Source: Alteromonadaceae bacterium
GTDB lineage: Bacteria > Pseudomonadota > Gammaproteobacteria > Enterobacterales > Alteromonadaceae
Length of the DNA stretch: 64,000 nt
Direction: 5' to 3'
Assembly: GCA_013216015.1 (NCBI GenBank)
Contig: JABSOI010000012.1
Location: forward strand, 62,001 to 126,000
In this document: one piece after another, positions 54,338-63,995 of the stretch
How the letters are laid out: each line of letters starts with the position of its first letter
Position numbering within the stretch: the stretch's first letter is position 1
Made by a program: the position numbers and the translations under genes
Notes under the pieces: generated by a model
Told to the model about the DNA's origin: nothing
Seen by the model: only the letters and a program-made list of their open reading frames with translations
The model's database searches: none

Positions 54338-55645
54338 TTAAACCGTTTTCAGCAATTCAGCTATAGTGGCAATTCCCTGCCCCGTTGCTCCGGTAGCCCA
54401 TAAATTTGTAGCAGAGCCGTGATAAGCGGCAGCTAAATCTAAATGTATCCAACCTTTACCATTGTCAGGAACAAAACGGGATAAGAACCCGGCAGCATTA
54501 CTTGCGCCACCCGCTCCGCCACCTTTTTGTGTACGGCTATTTGCTGTATCAGCAAAAGCTGACGGACAATTATTTTGATGCCATGTTTCCAGCGGCAATG
54601 ACCAGACAGGTTCATTGACATTTTCAGCTGATGATTTTGTTTTCGCCATCAATGCATCATCTAAAGAAAATAAAGCGGTGTAATCCCCTCCCGTTGCCAT
54701 TACAGAAGCGCCTGTCAAAGTAGCTGCATTCAAAATCACCGGTGAGCCAGTTTCAGCTGCAGCCATTAAACCATCTGCTAATACTATGCGGCCTTCGGCA
54801 TCTGTATTGGCAATTTCAACCGTTACTCCATTTTTATAAGTTAAAATATCACCTAGTTTATATGCATTACTGCTGATCATATTTTCAGCACAACACAAAA
54901 ATAGTTTAACCCGCTTATCTAATCCTTGACGAATAGCAAGTGCCAGCGCACCGGCAACAACCGCTGCACCACCCATGTCGCATTTCATATCGAACATGCC
55001 CTGACTGGTTTTTATACTATAACCGCCGCTGTCAAAAGTAATGCCCTTACCCACTAAACTTGCTGAAACCGCCGCATCTGCATTCCCTGTCGGGTTGTAA
55101 TCAATTTCCAATAAACAAGGAGCATTGACACTACCTTTGCCAACATTATAAATGCCTACCCAGCCATGCTCTAACAATGCTTCACCACAAATAATGGTTG
55201 AATTAATATGATCAGGTGCCTGAGCCTTTAAATACTCAGTTGCCAATTCAGCTAATTTTATCGGTGTTAATTGTTCAGGAGTTTGATTAGTTAAGTCACG
55301 GCTCCAAGCATAAACCGCTAATTTATCATTTAATGCATTGATGGTTTGCTCTGTTCCCGTAAATTCAACATTCACTAGTTGTCCCACGCAAGTAAAACCT
55401 AGTGCAAATGCCCATTGGTTAGCTTCGTCCCAATGCTCACCTGATAATTTTGCATGCTTAAGACCCATTTTTTCAATTTTACGGGCCGCTATTTGGATCT
55501 GTCGTAAAAGCTGATATTCGCCTTTTAATGAAATAACAATATCATCACCAACAATTTGTACTAAATTGTCAACTTGCCAATTTAGAATTGTAGGATCAGC
55601 TTTAGAGGAATTTTTGCTAAGCAGAATATTTGCTACCTGTGTCAT
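54338..55645 (-). CDS. pepB: M17 leucyl aminopeptidase family (peptidase B)
   Basis: A two-metal aminopeptidase of family M17. The 435-residue length and N-terminal half resemble PepB rather than PepA (about 500). The metal and catalytic blocks are LVGKGITFDSGGYSIK near residue 200, MKCDMGGAAVV near residue 220, and the signature NTDAEGRIVLADGL near residue 287. It cleaves N-terminal residues from small peptides in the cytoplasm. It is convergent with thpR; a palindromic repeat element lies upstream between its start and sfsA. Confidence 0.9.
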   Translation of the reverse strand: MTQVANILLSKNSSKADPTILNWQVDNLVQIVGDDIVISLKGEYQLLRQIQIAARKIEKMGLKHAKLSGEHWDEANQWAFALGFTCVGQLVNVEFTGTEQTINALNDKLAVYAWSRDLTNQTPEQLTPIKLAELATEYLKAQAPDHINSTIICGEALLEHGWVGIYNVGKGSVNAPCLLEIDYNPTGNADAAVSASLVGKGITFDSGGYSIKTSQGMFDMKCDMGGAAVVAGALALAIRQGLDKRVKLFLCCAENMISSNAYKLGDILTYKNGVTVEIANTDAEGRIVLADGLMAAAETGSPVILNAATLTGASVMATGGDYTALFSLDDALMAKTKSSAENVNEPVWSLPLETWHQNNCPSAFADTANSRTQKGGGAGGASNAAGFLSRFVPDNGKGWIHLDLAAAYHGSATNLWATGATGQGIATIAELLKTV

Positions 55646-55746
55646 ATTTGTTCCCTATTCATACCACTAAGTGAATTATTAAATTTTAAACAGTGTACAC
55701 CCGCTAAGTATAAATTTAAGCTTAGCTGTATTTTCTTTATTGTACC

Positions 55747-55907
55747 TATACCCGTAATCATTCAAAATGCAGGTTTTGAAGCGTTTTAAAAGATTATCTA
55801 CTACGTTGCTTTCAATCCCAATAGCCCGCTATTGCTCAATCAAGCGCCTTTTAGATAAACTTTCAAATTCACCTCAAATTCCCGCATCTTGAATGACCAC
55901 GGGTATA
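55747..55907. mobile_element. 161-bp palindromic repeat element, copy 1
   Basis: The ends are near-perfect inverted repeats: TATACCCGTAATCATTCAAA at the left, and the reverse complement of TATACCCGTGGTCATTCAAG at the right. A second copy of similar length is at 63293-63455. The interior has no coding frame. It fits a MITE. The rest of the 306-bp gap between pepB and sfsA holds nothing else recognised. Confidence 0.75.
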
Positions 55908-55951
55908 TACCCAAACTACTTAAGTATATTTGAATCCGAAGCAGAACTATA

Positions 55952-56680
55952 ATGAAACTAGCATTAAAATCAGGCCATTTAATTAAACGTTATAAACGAT
56001 TTTTAGCCGATGTAAAATTACCAGATGGTTCAGCAAGAACCATGCACTGTGCCAATACCGGCGCCATGACAGGTTGCGCAACCCCGAATGATATGGTGTG
56101 GTACAGCACCTCTGATAACTTGAAACGTAAATATGCCAACAGCTGGGAAATTAGCGAAACGCAAGACAGCCACTATATTTGCGTTAATACAATTCGTGCC
56201 AATCAGTTAGTTGAAGAAGCTTTAAAAGCTGGTGTCATTACTGAATTAGCTGATTTTAGCGAACTAAAACGCGAAGTGAAATATGGCTCTGAAAACAGTA
56301 AGATCGATTTTCTACTTACTTATCATAAAAAAAATCATTGTGAGCCCACTAAAGCTTATGTGGAAGTGAAAAGCGTTACTTTACTCCAGGACGGTCAAGG
56401 TTTCTTTCCTGATGCAGTTACCGTGCGCGGGCAAAAACATTTGCGCGAATTAACTATACTCGCACAACAAGGATATCGAGCTGTTTTATTATTTGCTGTT
56501 TTACATACAGGAATAAATTCCGTTCAGCCAGCAGCACACGTTGATCCACTTTATGCACAATTATTAAAAGACGCCATAGCATCTGGAGTTGAGGTGATCG
56601 CTTACAAAACATTTTTTACTGAATATGAAAACAGCTTTGAATTTTCACTCAAACAGGCAATATCGGTAAATATAAAGTAA
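55952..56680 (+). CDS. sfsA: DNA/RNA nuclease SfsA
   Basis: A 242-residue SfsA-family protein, first named for sugar-fermentation stimulation and now grouped with nucleases of the PD-(D/E)XK type. Family features are [14 protein letters not shown] at the start, the [15 protein letters not shown] block near residue 31, KIDFLLTYH and [10 protein letters not shown] near residue 135 (the catalytic D-ExK pattern), and [17 protein letters not shown] near residue 151. The start at 55952 matches the family. It precedes dksA, as in many gammaproteobacteria; the 350-bp gap suggests dksA has its own promoter. Confidence 0.93.
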   Translation: MKLALKSGHLIKRYKRFLADVKLPDGSARTMHCANTGAMTGCATPNDMVWYSTSDNLKRKYANSWEISETQDSHYICVNTIRANQLVEEALKAGVITELADFSELKREVKYGSENSKIDFLLTYHKKNHCEPTKAYVEVKSVTLLQDGQGFFPDAVTVRGQKHLRELTILAQQGYRAVLLFAVLHTGINSVQPAAHVDPLYAQLLKDAIASGVEVIAYKTFFTEYENSFEFSLKQAISVNIK

Positions 56681-57032
56681 TATTAATTATGAGCTCGTTT
56701 TTTTAAACTGGTTGTGTTGGAAATATTCTCAAAAAATGTTGACTAACCCTACCAAAACTTGCTAAAAAGCCTGCTCAAAATTTACATTGGACTGTTTAGG
56801 TATACCAAGCTACTTGAAAACAGGTAGATAAATCAATCTCAATACTTTGATTTTTTAATATAAAAGATATTTATTTACCTCTTGGACTTGAATTTTTCAA
56901 CTGTGGCACAATATAGACGTCAAGCATTAAAGTCTATTTATTATTGGCAATTACATCCAGGAGATATCACCGTTTCGGTTTACACATCGGCAAAATATCT
57001 ACTTAGGGCTATGTAGCATTGGGAGAATAAGC
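56681..57032. other. Leader and promoter region of dksA
   Basis: About 350 bp without a gene. TATACCAAGCTACTTGAAAA at about 56809 is one of the dispersed ACTACTTGAA-type motifs. A TTGGAC or TTGAAT with a CACAAT-like -10 near 56883-56915 is a plausible dksA promoter but was not fixed. Confidence 0.45.
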
Positions 57033-57479
57033 ATGCCAAAAAGCACAAATAAAGCATTAGGTATATTAGCACTAGCAGGCGTTGAGCCATATATTGAAAA
57101 AGCTAGTGAAGAATACATGGATACTTCGCAACTAGAACATTTCAAAAAAATTCTAGATGCGTGGCGCATTCAACTACGTGAAGAAGTTGACCGTACTCTT
57201 GTTCATATGCAAGACGAAGCAGCTAACTTTCCAGATCCCGTAGATCGTGCAGCTCAAGAAGAGGAGTTTAGCTTAGAGCTTCGCACGAGAGATCGTGAGC
57301 GTAAGTTGATTAAGAAAATTGAAAAAACATTACAGCTTATTGAAGAAGATGAATTTGGCTTTTGCAATTCTTGCGGCATAGAAATAGGAATACGTCGTTT
57401 AGAGGCTCGTCCTACGGCTGATTTGTGTATCGAATGCAAAACATTGGCAGAAATTAAAGAACGCCAATTAGCAGGTTGA
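57033..57479 (+). CDS. dksA: RNA polymerase-binding transcription factor DksA
   Basis: DksA enters the RNA polymerase secondary channel and, with ppGpp, resets transcription in starvation. The 148-residue protein is near-identical in pattern to E. coli DksA. The coiled-coil tip [16 protein letters not shown] keeps the key Asp and Ala residues. The zinc finger has CNSC near residue 111 and CIEC near residue 132. ATG at 57033 has GGGAG 8 nt upstream. It is followed by gluQ at 29 nt, the usual order. Confidence 0.98.
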   Translation: MPKSTNKALGILALAGVEPYIEKASEEYMDTSQLEHFKKILDAWRIQLREEVDRTLVHMQDEAANFPDPVDRAAQEEEFSLELRTRDRERKLIKKIEKTLQLIEEDEFGFCNSCGIEIGIRRLEARPTADLCIECKTLAEIKERQLAG

Positions 57480-57508
57480 TAACACCAATCATCCTTAAGT
57501 GACAACTT

Positions 57509-58441
57509 ATGGCACTGCCATCTTCACTTCTGCCAATGAAAATTCAAAATAAATCTCAGCGACCACCGTCAATGTATCGTGGTCGCTTTGCTCCTTCGCC
57601 TTCAGGTTTACTGCATTTTGGTTCACTAATTGCGGCTCTTGCCAGCTTTTTAGATGCCAGACATCAGCAAGGCACCTGGTTAGTTCGTATTGAAGATATT
57701 GATCCACCAAGAGAGCAATCTGGTGCTAGCCGCGCCATTTTAAAAACCCTCGAAGCATTCGGTTTACATTGGGATGAATCTGTACTTTATCAAAGCGAAC
57801 AATCTCAAGTATATGAAGAGGTTTTAGCTTACTTAATTGAAAAAAAATTGAGTTATTATTGTCAATGTACCCGAGCTGAAATCAAAGCGGTAGGCGGTAC
57901 CTATCAAGGCCACTGCAAAGATTTTCATCATAGCAATAATAACTGTGCTACAAGATTAATTAATGATTCCGCTACATTTGAGTATTCTGATCTCATTCAA
58001 AGCCAAATATATTGTGATCAAAATTTAGCACAAGAAGATTTTACCTTAGTCCGAAAAGATGGTCTGTACGCTTATCAGCTTGCTGTAGTGGTAGACGACA
58101 TATTTCAAAACATAACCCATGTGATCCGTGGTTGCGATCTTATACAACCTACCGCACGACAAATCAGTTTTTACCGAATACTTAACTGTACCACTCCACA
58201 ATATGGGCATGTACCTTTAGCCATAACTGAAGAAGGTTATAAATTAAGCAAACAAAATAAAGCACCCGTAATCGATATTAACAATCCACAGCCGGCGTTA
58301 ATTGCAGCATTACAATTTTTAGGTCAAAAGCCACCAGCACTTTTAACAACTTGTTCTGTCGATGAATTAATAAAGTGGGCGATAAAAAACTGGGCAATTG
58401 ACAAAATCCCGAAAAAACAACAAATCGTACCTAATAATTAA
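57509..58441 (+). CDS. gluQ: Glutamyl-Q tRNA(Asp) synthetase GluQRS
   Basis: A glutamyl-tRNA synthetase paralog lacking the anticodon domain; it attaches glutamate to queuosine at position 34 of tRNA-Asp. The 310-residue protein has RGRFAPSPSGLLHFGSLIAAL (HIGH-like HFGS), WLVRIEDIDPPRE, the zinc-site cysteines (YCQCTRA), and the KMSKS-like YKLSKQNK near residue 250. The N-terminus is about 20 residues longer than E. coli; two later ATGs are possible starts. It lies directly after dksA and before pcnB, the conserved gene order. Confidence 0.93.
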   Translation: MALPSSLLPMKIQNKSQRPPSMYRGRFAPSPSGLLHFGSLIAALASFLDARHQQGTWLVRIEDIDPPREQSGASRAILKTLEAFGLHWDESVLYQSEQSQVYEEVLAYLIEKKLSYYCQCTRAEIKAVGGTYQGHCKDFHHSNNNCATRLINDSATFEYSDLIQSQIYCDQNLAQEDFTLVRKDGLYAYQLAVVVDDIFQNITHVIRGCDLIQPTARQISFYRILNCTTPQYGHVPLAITEEGYKLSKQNKAPVIDINNPQPALIAALQFLGQKPPALLTTCSVDELIKWAIKNWAIDKIPKKQQIVPNN

Positions 58442-58515
58442 ATATTTTCAAAATAAACCTTTATCGTTTGTTTTTCATTCTCTTTTGAGCCCTACTGTTA
58501 TATCATTGCGCGCGA

Positions 58516-58545
58516 TTCAAGTTATCCATGCTAGTATAACTTGAA
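58516..58545. promoter_or_regulatory. 10-bp inverted repeat upstream of pcnB
   Basis: TTCAAGTTAT and ATAACTTGAA are perfect arms around a 10-bp spacer, about 65 bp before the pcnB start. It could be a hairpin in the mRNA or an operator. No T-run follows, so it is not a standard terminator. Confidence 0.45.
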
Positions 58546-58611
58546 TATACCCAACGTATTTTGGTACAAACTGCTGAATCAAAAACACTATTTCGACAAA
58601 CGGAGTCTATC

Positions 58612-60102
58612 ATTATCAAAAGCGTGATTAATTTGTGTAAAAAAGTTTTGAGTAAAAGAATTAAAAAAAAACCAAAAACAGAAGCGTTTGCCAAACCAAT
58701 CGTTTTAACACGTGATCAACACTCTGTATCTCGAAAATATATTAGCACCAATGCGTTAAAAGTACTTTATCGACTAAATAAAGGCGGTTATGAAGCGTAT
58801 CTGGTGGGCGGTGCTGTTAGAGACCTGCTATTAGGTATTAAGCCTAAAGACTTTGATATTGCCACCAATGCAACTCCTGAACAAATTAAAGATTTATTTC
58901 GAAATTGTCGTTTAATTGGTCGCCGCTTCCGTCTAGCCCATATTGTATTTGGTCGCGAAATCATTGAAGTGGCTACATTTAGAGGGCATCATGAAACAGC
59001 ACCTGCTAAAGAAAAAAATTGTCAAAAAACATCCAAGCAAAGCGAACATGGAATGCTGTTACGTGACAACATTTACGGCTCTATTGAAGAAGATGCACAA
59101 CGTCGTGATTTCTCCATTAATGCACTTTACTATTCAGCCTCTGATTACAAAGTACATGACTTTGCCAACGGTATAACCGATATTCACAACAAAGAAATTC
59201 GCTTAATTGGTGATCCTGAAACACGATATCGCGAAGATCCTGTACGTATGTTACGCGCCATTCGTTTTGCGACTAAATTGGACATGACAATCAGCCCTAC
59301 AACTGATGCTCCGATAAAAGAGCTTGGACCATTACTTGCCAATATCCCTGCACCAAGAATGTTTGAAGAATTTTTAAAAATGTTCATTTCAGGAAAAGCA
59401 ATCGCCAATTTCAATTTATTACGTGAATACGATTTATTCAAATATTTTTTCCCTGCCGTTGACCAGATGCTTGAACAAACTAAGGTGCAAACCAATGTTA
59501 AAGCAGGCAATACCGAAGCAACAAATAGTGAAATGATGAGTTTCATTAACCTTGGCCTGGCTAATACCGACAAACGAATTAATAACAATCAGCGTGTAAC
59601 GCCAGCATTTTTATTCGCTGTTTTACTTTGGTATCCATTACAGGCACGAATCAAACGCTTAAATGCCACTGAACAATTAACCGTTCAAGATACATTTTTT
59701 TCCGTGCTTAATGAAATAATGAGTGAACAACAGCGTAGCATTGCCATCCCAAAACGTTTTCAAGCCGTAATGAAAGATATCTGGATTTTGCAGGACAAAT
59801 TAGTGAGGCGCGAAGGAAAACGAGCTTATAAAACATTTGAACATCCTAAATTCAGAGCTGGATACGATTTCCTTCTGCTTAGAGCTCAAATAGAACAAGA
59901 ACGCGGTCTAAAAAGTACAGACGAACAAGAAAGTTCACTGCAAGAACTCGCTAAATGGTGGACAGACTTTCAATCAGTAAGTCCCGAAACTCAGGCACAA
60001 ATGATAAAAAGCGTTATGAATAATCGTATCGGATCTAACCGTCCAACTAAAAAACGTCGCAAGCCTAAAGATTCAGCTAAAAGTAACTCAACTGACTCAT
60101 GA
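58612..60102 (+). CDS. pcnB: Poly(A) polymerase I, probably starting at ATT
   Basis: PcnB adds 3' poly(A) tails that mark RNA for decay. The nucleotidyltransferase core shows AYLVGGAVRDLLLGIKPKDF, with the catalytic pair in DFDIATNA. RNCRLIGRRFRLAHIVFG and EEDAQRRDFSINALYY follow, and the tail is basic. The proposed start is ATT at 58612: alignment of IIKSVINLCKKVLS with E. coli MFTRVANFCRKVLS puts the start exactly there, and GGAG stands 6 nt upstream. A TTG at 58561 opens the same frame but has no ribosome binding site and no family match. E. coli pcnB is known to use an inefficient AUU start. The stop overlaps folK as ATGA. Confidence 0.93.
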   Translation: MIKSVINLCKKVLSKRIKKKPKTEAFAKPIVLTRDQHSVSRKYISTNALKVLYRLNKGGYEAYLVGGAVRDLLLGIKPKDFDIATNATPEQIKDLFRNCRLIGRRFRLAHIVFGREIIEVATFRGHHETAPAKEKNCQKTSKQSEHGMLLRDNIYGSIEEDAQRRDFSINALYYSASDYKVHDFANGITDIHNKEIRLIGDPETRYREDPVRMLRAIRFATKLDMTISPTTDAPIKELGPLLANIPAPRMFEEFLKMFISGKAIANFNLLREYDLFKYFFPAVDQMLEQTKVQTNVKAGNTEATNSEMMSFINLGLANTDKRINNNQRVTPAFLFAVLLWYPLQARIKRLNATEQLTVQDTFFSVLNEIMSEQQRSIAIPKRFQAVMKDIWILQDKLVRREGKRAYKTFEHPKFRAGYDFLLLRAQIEQERGLKSTDEQESSLQELAKWWTDFQSVSPETQAQMIKSVMNNRIGSNRPTKKRRKPKDSAKSNSTDS

Positions 60103-60584
60103 TCACCGCTTATATAGGCCTTGGCAGTAATTTATCTGATCCTGTTATGCAAATCCATCATGCTATTGCTGCTGTAAAAAAAATAGACAATAGTAAGGTG
60201 ACAAGTGTATCTTCAATTTATTTCAGTCGACCAATGGGTCCGCAGGACCAGCCCGATTACATTAATGCGGTACTTGCTATTGAAACCAATTTATCTGCAA
60301 TAGAATTACTAAACACCTTGCAAGCCATTGAAACTGAAGCGGGACGAGTTCGCAAAGATAACCGCTGGGGTGCAAGAATTCTTGATTTAGATATATTGCT
60401 TTATGGCAACGAAATCATCAAAAGTCAGCGTTTAACTGTTCCTCATTATGGTTTAAAACTAAGAGAATTTGTTTTATTACCTTTAGCTGAAATAGCCGCT
60501 GACTTAATATTGCCAGACGGTGATAACATTTTGGAACTGAGTCAAGGTATTGATAAAAATGGACTTAAAGTTTACAGCAGCTAA
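60099..60584 (+). CDS. folK: 2-amino-4-hydroxy-6-hydroxymethyldihydropteridine pyrophosphokinase
   Basis: HPPK transfers pyrophosphate from ATP to the pterin in folate synthesis. The 161-residue protein has AYIGLGSNLSDPVMQIHHAI at the start, the loop PMGPQDQPDYINAV near residue 46, and the signature RWGARILDLDILLYG near residue 88 with the DLDILL metal site. The length matches E. coli HPPK. Its ATG overlaps the pcnB stop by 4 nt, so translation is coupled; the pcnB-folK order is typical of gammaproteobacteria. Confidence 0.96.
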   Translation: MITAYIGLGSNLSDPVMQIHHAIAAVKKIDNSKVTSVSSIYFSRPMGPQDQPDYINAVLAIETNLSAIELLNTLQAIETEAGRVRKDNRWGARILDLDILLYGNEIIKSQRLTVPHYGLKLREFVLLPLAEIAADLILPDGDNILELSQGIDKNGLKVYSS

Positions 60585-60680
60585 TACCACGTTTATCTTA
60601 AAAGTTGCGATAATAATACTTTTATGCGAAGGTATTCGCACTGAGTATTTACTCAAATAATAATTTTTTTGGAAAATATT

Positions 60681-61475
60681 ATGTCTAAAATTACCACAGC
60701 AACCTTGTTAAAAATGAAACAACAAGGTCAAAAAATTTCCACCATTACTGCTTACGATGCAAGTTTTGCCAAACTTTTTGATCAGGCCGGCATTCACGCA
60801 ATTTTAATTGGTGACTCTCTTGGTATGGTCTTGCAGGGGCATGACGATACACTTCCCGTTTCAATTGAAGATATGGCCTACCATACACACTGTGTCAGCA
60901 AAGGCGTTAAAGAAACCCTGATTATCAGCGATATGCCTTTTATGAGCTACGCGACCAAAGAGCAAAGTTTTGAAAATGCAGCAAAACTAATGCAATCGGG
61001 TGCAAACATGGTAAAAATGGAAGGTGGCAGCTGGTTAGTTGAAACAATAAAAGGCCTGATAGAACGTGGGATCCCTGTTTGCGGGCATTTAGGTTTAACA
61101 CCTCAATCTGTACATTTACTCGGTGGTTTTAGAATACAAGGACGTGAAGAATCTCAAGCCTTAGACATGATCAAACAAGCAAAAGAGCTTGAAGAAGCGG
61201 GTGTACAACTATTAGTTTTAGAATGCATTCCCAATAAATTAGGGCAAGCTATTACACAAGCAGTTACCATTCCTACAATAGGTATAGGTGCAGGTCAGCA
61301 TACCGATGGACAAATACTGGTAATGCACGATGCTTTAGGTATTTCTTGTAGTTATATGCCAAAATTTTCCAGAAATTTCCTTATTGATACAGGAGATATT
61401 AAAAAAGCAATCGAGCTTTATATATCTGAAGTATCCGAAGGACACTTCCCAGGTCCAGAGCACATATTTAAGTAG
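60681..61475 (+). CDS. panB: 3-methyl-2-oxobutanoate hydroxymethyltransferase
   Basis: Makes ketopantoate from 2-oxoisovalerate with methylene-tetrahydrofolate. The 264-residue protein starts at 60681 ([17 protein letters not shown]), with GGAAA upstream; a TTG 12 nt earlier is in frame but not family-like. Conserved blocks are [36 protein letters not shown] with the metal-binding Asp, MVKMEGG and [16 protein letters not shown], then IGIGAG. A 68-bp gap separates it from panC. Confidence 0.96.
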   Translation: MSKITTATLLKMKQQGQKISTITAYDASFAKLFDQAGIHAILIGDSLGMVLQGHDDTLPVSIEDMAYHTHCVSKGVKETLIISDMPFMSYATKEQSFENAAKLMQSGANMVKMEGGSWLVETIKGLIERGIPVCGHLGLTPQSVHLLGGFRIQGREESQALDMIKQAKELEEAGVQLLVLECIPNKLGQAITQAVTIPTIGIGAGQHTDGQILVMHDALGISCSYMPKFSRNFLIDTGDIKKAIELYISEVSEGHFPGPEHIFK

Positions 61476-61543
61476 TAAAGTTTAATCGAAACGCTGATTA
61501 ACACGGTTCCATATTTTCACAAGCCAACATCAAGTAATAAATA

Positions 61544-62389
61544 ATGAAATTAGTAAATGATATTCAAGCGCTTCGCCAGCAAGTTAAAGAATGGCGAATG
61601 CTTGATTTAAAGATCGCTTTTGTCCCGACCATGGGTAATTTACATGACGGCCACCTTGCGTTAGTCAAATCTGCTCATCAATATGCAGACAAAGTTATCG
61701 TCAGTATTTTTATCAATCCAATGCAATTTGGTCTAAGTGAAGATATTGATAATTATCCGAAAACACTTGAACAAGATAAAAACAGGTTAATTGCACAAGA
61801 TACTGATCTGCTGTTTATTCCAACCTCTGATATTATTTATCCAAAAGGTTATACCGACAATACCTTTGTAGAAGTACCTAATATTTCAAATTTGTATTGT
61901 GGACAAAGCAGACCCGGACATTTCCGTGGTGTAGCTACTGTTGTATGTAAATTATTTAATTTGGTTCAACCAGATATTGCCTGTTTTGGCTCAAAAGATT
62001 ATCAACAATTACAAATTATTCAAACCATGGTTGATGATTTATCCATGCCGGTTGAAATTATTCCTGTTGAAATTATTAGAGAAGATTCAGGTTTGGCAAT
62101 GAGTTCACGAAATGGGTATTTAACCGCAGAAGAAAGGTTGATTGCACCCGCTTTATATCAAACATTGCAATGGCTGGCGCAACAAATAAAAACCAACAGG
62201 AACTTCGACGAACTTTCCCAACAGGCGGGTGAAAAAATCAATCAAGCCGGATTAACCACCGATTACATCAGTATTTGTCATGCTTTCACATTAGCGAAAG
62301 CAACAGAAAACGATCAAAACCTGGTTATTTTGGCCTCTGCTTTTTGTGGTAAAGCCCGATTAATCGATAATATTCAGGTAAATATTTAA
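61544..62389 (+). CDS. panC: Pantothenate synthetase
   Basis: Joins pantoate and beta-alanine using ATP. The 281-residue protein has the HIGH-like region FVPTMGNLHDGHLALVKSA near residue 27, FINPMQFG near residue 60, GHFRGVATVVCKLFN near residue 127, FGSKDYQQLQ and the KMSKS-like AMSSRNGYL near residue 185. All active-site motifs are present. It follows panB. A panD gene for beta-alanine supply is not in the window and must be elsewhere or replaced. Confidence 0.96.
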   Translation: MKLVNDIQALRQQVKEWRMLDLKIAFVPTMGNLHDGHLALVKSAHQYADKVIVSIFINPMQFGLSEDIDNYPKTLEQDKNRLIAQDTDLLFIPTSDIIYPKGYTDNTFVEVPNISNLYCGQSRPGHFRGVATVVCKLFNLVQPDIACFGSKDYQQLQIIQTMVDDLSMPVEIIPVEIIREDSGLAMSSRNGYLTAEERLIAPALYQTLQWLAQQIKTNRNFDELSQQAGEKINQAGLTTDYISICHAFTLAKATENDQNLVILASAFCGKARLIDNIQVNI

Positions 62390-62675
62390 CCTGAACTTTG
62401 GATGGCATGTGCTAACAACTTGAATCGCCGTTGCCACACTGTGGACGTTACATATTAAAGATTAAATCAAAGTTTGGATTAGTTTTGGTATCGGTAACGT
62501 CCATTAATAAGTGAACCAAAGTTGCCGGACGAATTGCGCAGCAACTGGCTTGACTGCCTTAAACGTACGTCAATTTAATTACTTGTTAGTCGGTATTACC
62601 TATCACCTCTTATTGGCTTAATTCTTATTGGCTTAATAGTGTGGTAAACCAAAGTAATACCAATTTTACTAAATT
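62390..62675. other. Intergenic region after panC
   Basis: 286 bp without a gene. TGGACGTTAC near 62441 and GTAACGTCCA near 62490 form an inverted pair about 40 bp apart. A short TAATACCAATT motif occurs at 62655. No terminator was fixed for panC. Confidence 0.45.
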
Positions 62676-63341
62676 TTATTTCGCGGCACTAGCCATGAAG
62701 ACACTACTACCGATTAAAAAACCACCTCCAGAATAATCAAAGTATTTTCTAGATTTTTCACTCTGAAAGGCTTTTCGAGCTCTTGACGCAATGAGCGCGT
62801 AACAGGCTAAAATTACTGCTACCACAATAGACGAAGTGATTATTAAGATTGAAAACTGTAAAAAAGTATCACTTTCAGGGTTCATAAACTGCCCTAGAAA
62901 AGCCATATAAAATATTATTGCTTTCGGATTCAATAGCGAAGCAAAAAAACCAGCCTTGAAACTACTTATGGTTGCGTACTGCTTATCTATTTTTTCACCC
63001 TTCGATGTACTTTTCCTTGCGTCGACAATTTGGCAGCAACCAAGGTAGGCCATATAAATTAGTCCTAACCATTTAAAGATTGTAAAAAATGTTGATGAAG
63101 CAGCGAGAATAGCTCCGACTCCCACCAATGAAAGTAACATTAGCGCTGCTCCACCCACTACATCACCAAGGATGCACATTAGTGCTGCTGACATTCCTCG
63201 AGTGATAGCTTGACTTACAACAAGTAAAACACAGGGGCCAGGAATAAGCGTTAGTATTGAACTTGCAACAACAAAAGCCAACCAAATCTCTATATACCCA
63301 TCACCATTCAAAATGCAGGTTTTGATTCGTTTAAAAAACAT
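62676..63341 (-). CDS. LysE/RhtB-family amino acid exporter with a repeat-derived N-terminus
   Basis: An integral-membrane exporter of the LysE/RhtB family (about 210 residues, six helices). The family start YIEIWLAFVVASSILTLIPG has the LTPGP-type motif LTLIPGPCVLLV. Later helices are typical (GLIYMAYLGCCQ and PKAIIFYMAF). The frame begins MFFKRIKTCILNGDG, but these residues are encoded by the end of the palindromic repeat at 63293-63455. Family members begin near the YIE residue, where this gene has no ATG, GTG or TTG. The repeat seems to have replaced the original start. Whether the gene is still translated is open. The substrate is probably an amino acid. Confidence 0.75.
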   Translation of the reverse strand: MFFKRIKTCILNGDGYIEIWLAFVVASSILTLIPGPCVLLVVSQAITRGMSAALMCILGDVVGGAALMLLSLVGVGAILAASSTFFTIFKWLGLIYMAYLGCCQIVDARKSTSKGEKIDKQYATISSFKAGFFASLLNPKAIIFYMAFLGQFMNPESDTFLQFSILIITSSIVVAVILACYALIASRARKAFQSEKSRKYFDYSGGGFLIGSSVFMASAAK

Positions 63342-63455
63342 ATTTACTGCGTTGCTGAATCTTAAATAAGAATAACTTATCCGGCGAATCAGCGTCTTGT
63401 AACTATGCTTTTTAATTCACCTCAAATTCCCGCATTTTGAAAGGTAACGGGTATA
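63293..63455. mobile_element. 163-bp palindromic repeat element, copy 2
   Basis: It starts TATACCCATCACCATTCAAA and ends with the inverted counterpart TTTTGAAAGGTAACGGGTATA. It shares the CAAAATGCAGGTTTTGA and CACCTCAAATTCCCGCAT blocks with the copy at 55747-55907. It spans the start of the LysE-type gene. The 63456-63709 stretch beyond it shows no gene. Confidence 0.75.
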
Positions 63456-63709
63456 GACATAAAAAATCCCGAATACCAGAGGGTAGAACATATTCGAAAC
63501 TAGTACGTCAAAAATCATAAGAAAATTTTAAAATACATCATAACCAACTAGAAAACAAACTGTAATCTATTGTTTTTCCACAAAATATTTGAACTTTGGA
63601 TTTTAGCTCAGTGAAGTGAATTAATTCTACCCTATGTGCCACGCAAAGCACTTATAGCAGAAACAATCATATGTTTATAGCTGACATCTCCTAGGGTTAT
63701 AACACCTGC

Positions 63710-63995
63710 TTAAAGAACTTCTTTTCCTTTGCTAAGTCTGCGTATAATTTCGTTATCAGCAAGTCCCTCATTAATTAACTTGTGAACCTCATCCATCAAA
63801 CTGTAATAATTGCTCTAATTTTGCGTCAAGGTAAGTTTTTGGCTGACTCATTTTAGGATTGTGTCCTCAAAATAAATAATCAAAATCTAGTGCGATGGTT
63901 TTCTGTAATGATCGTATTGTTTGTACGATATCTTCATCTTTCCTGAAAAATTTTATTCTTGAGCCCAAAAACAGATCACCAGAGAACACCCGCCT
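63710..63995 (-). pseudogene. Decayed metallo-beta-lactamase-fold hydrolase, C-terminal part
   Basis: Three conceptual pieces on the minus strand read as the end of an MBL-fold protein: SGDLFLGSRIKFFRKDED with SLQKTIALDFDYLF, then GHNPK and KTYLDAKLEQLLQF, then MDEVHKLINEGLADNE to the stop. A TGA (63869-63867) replaces the residue before GHNP, where a Cys or similar is expected. A frameshift near 63795 joins the last piece. GDLF and the later His of GHNP recall MBL metal-site motifs. The gene is broken and further cut by the window edge. Confidence 0.5.
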
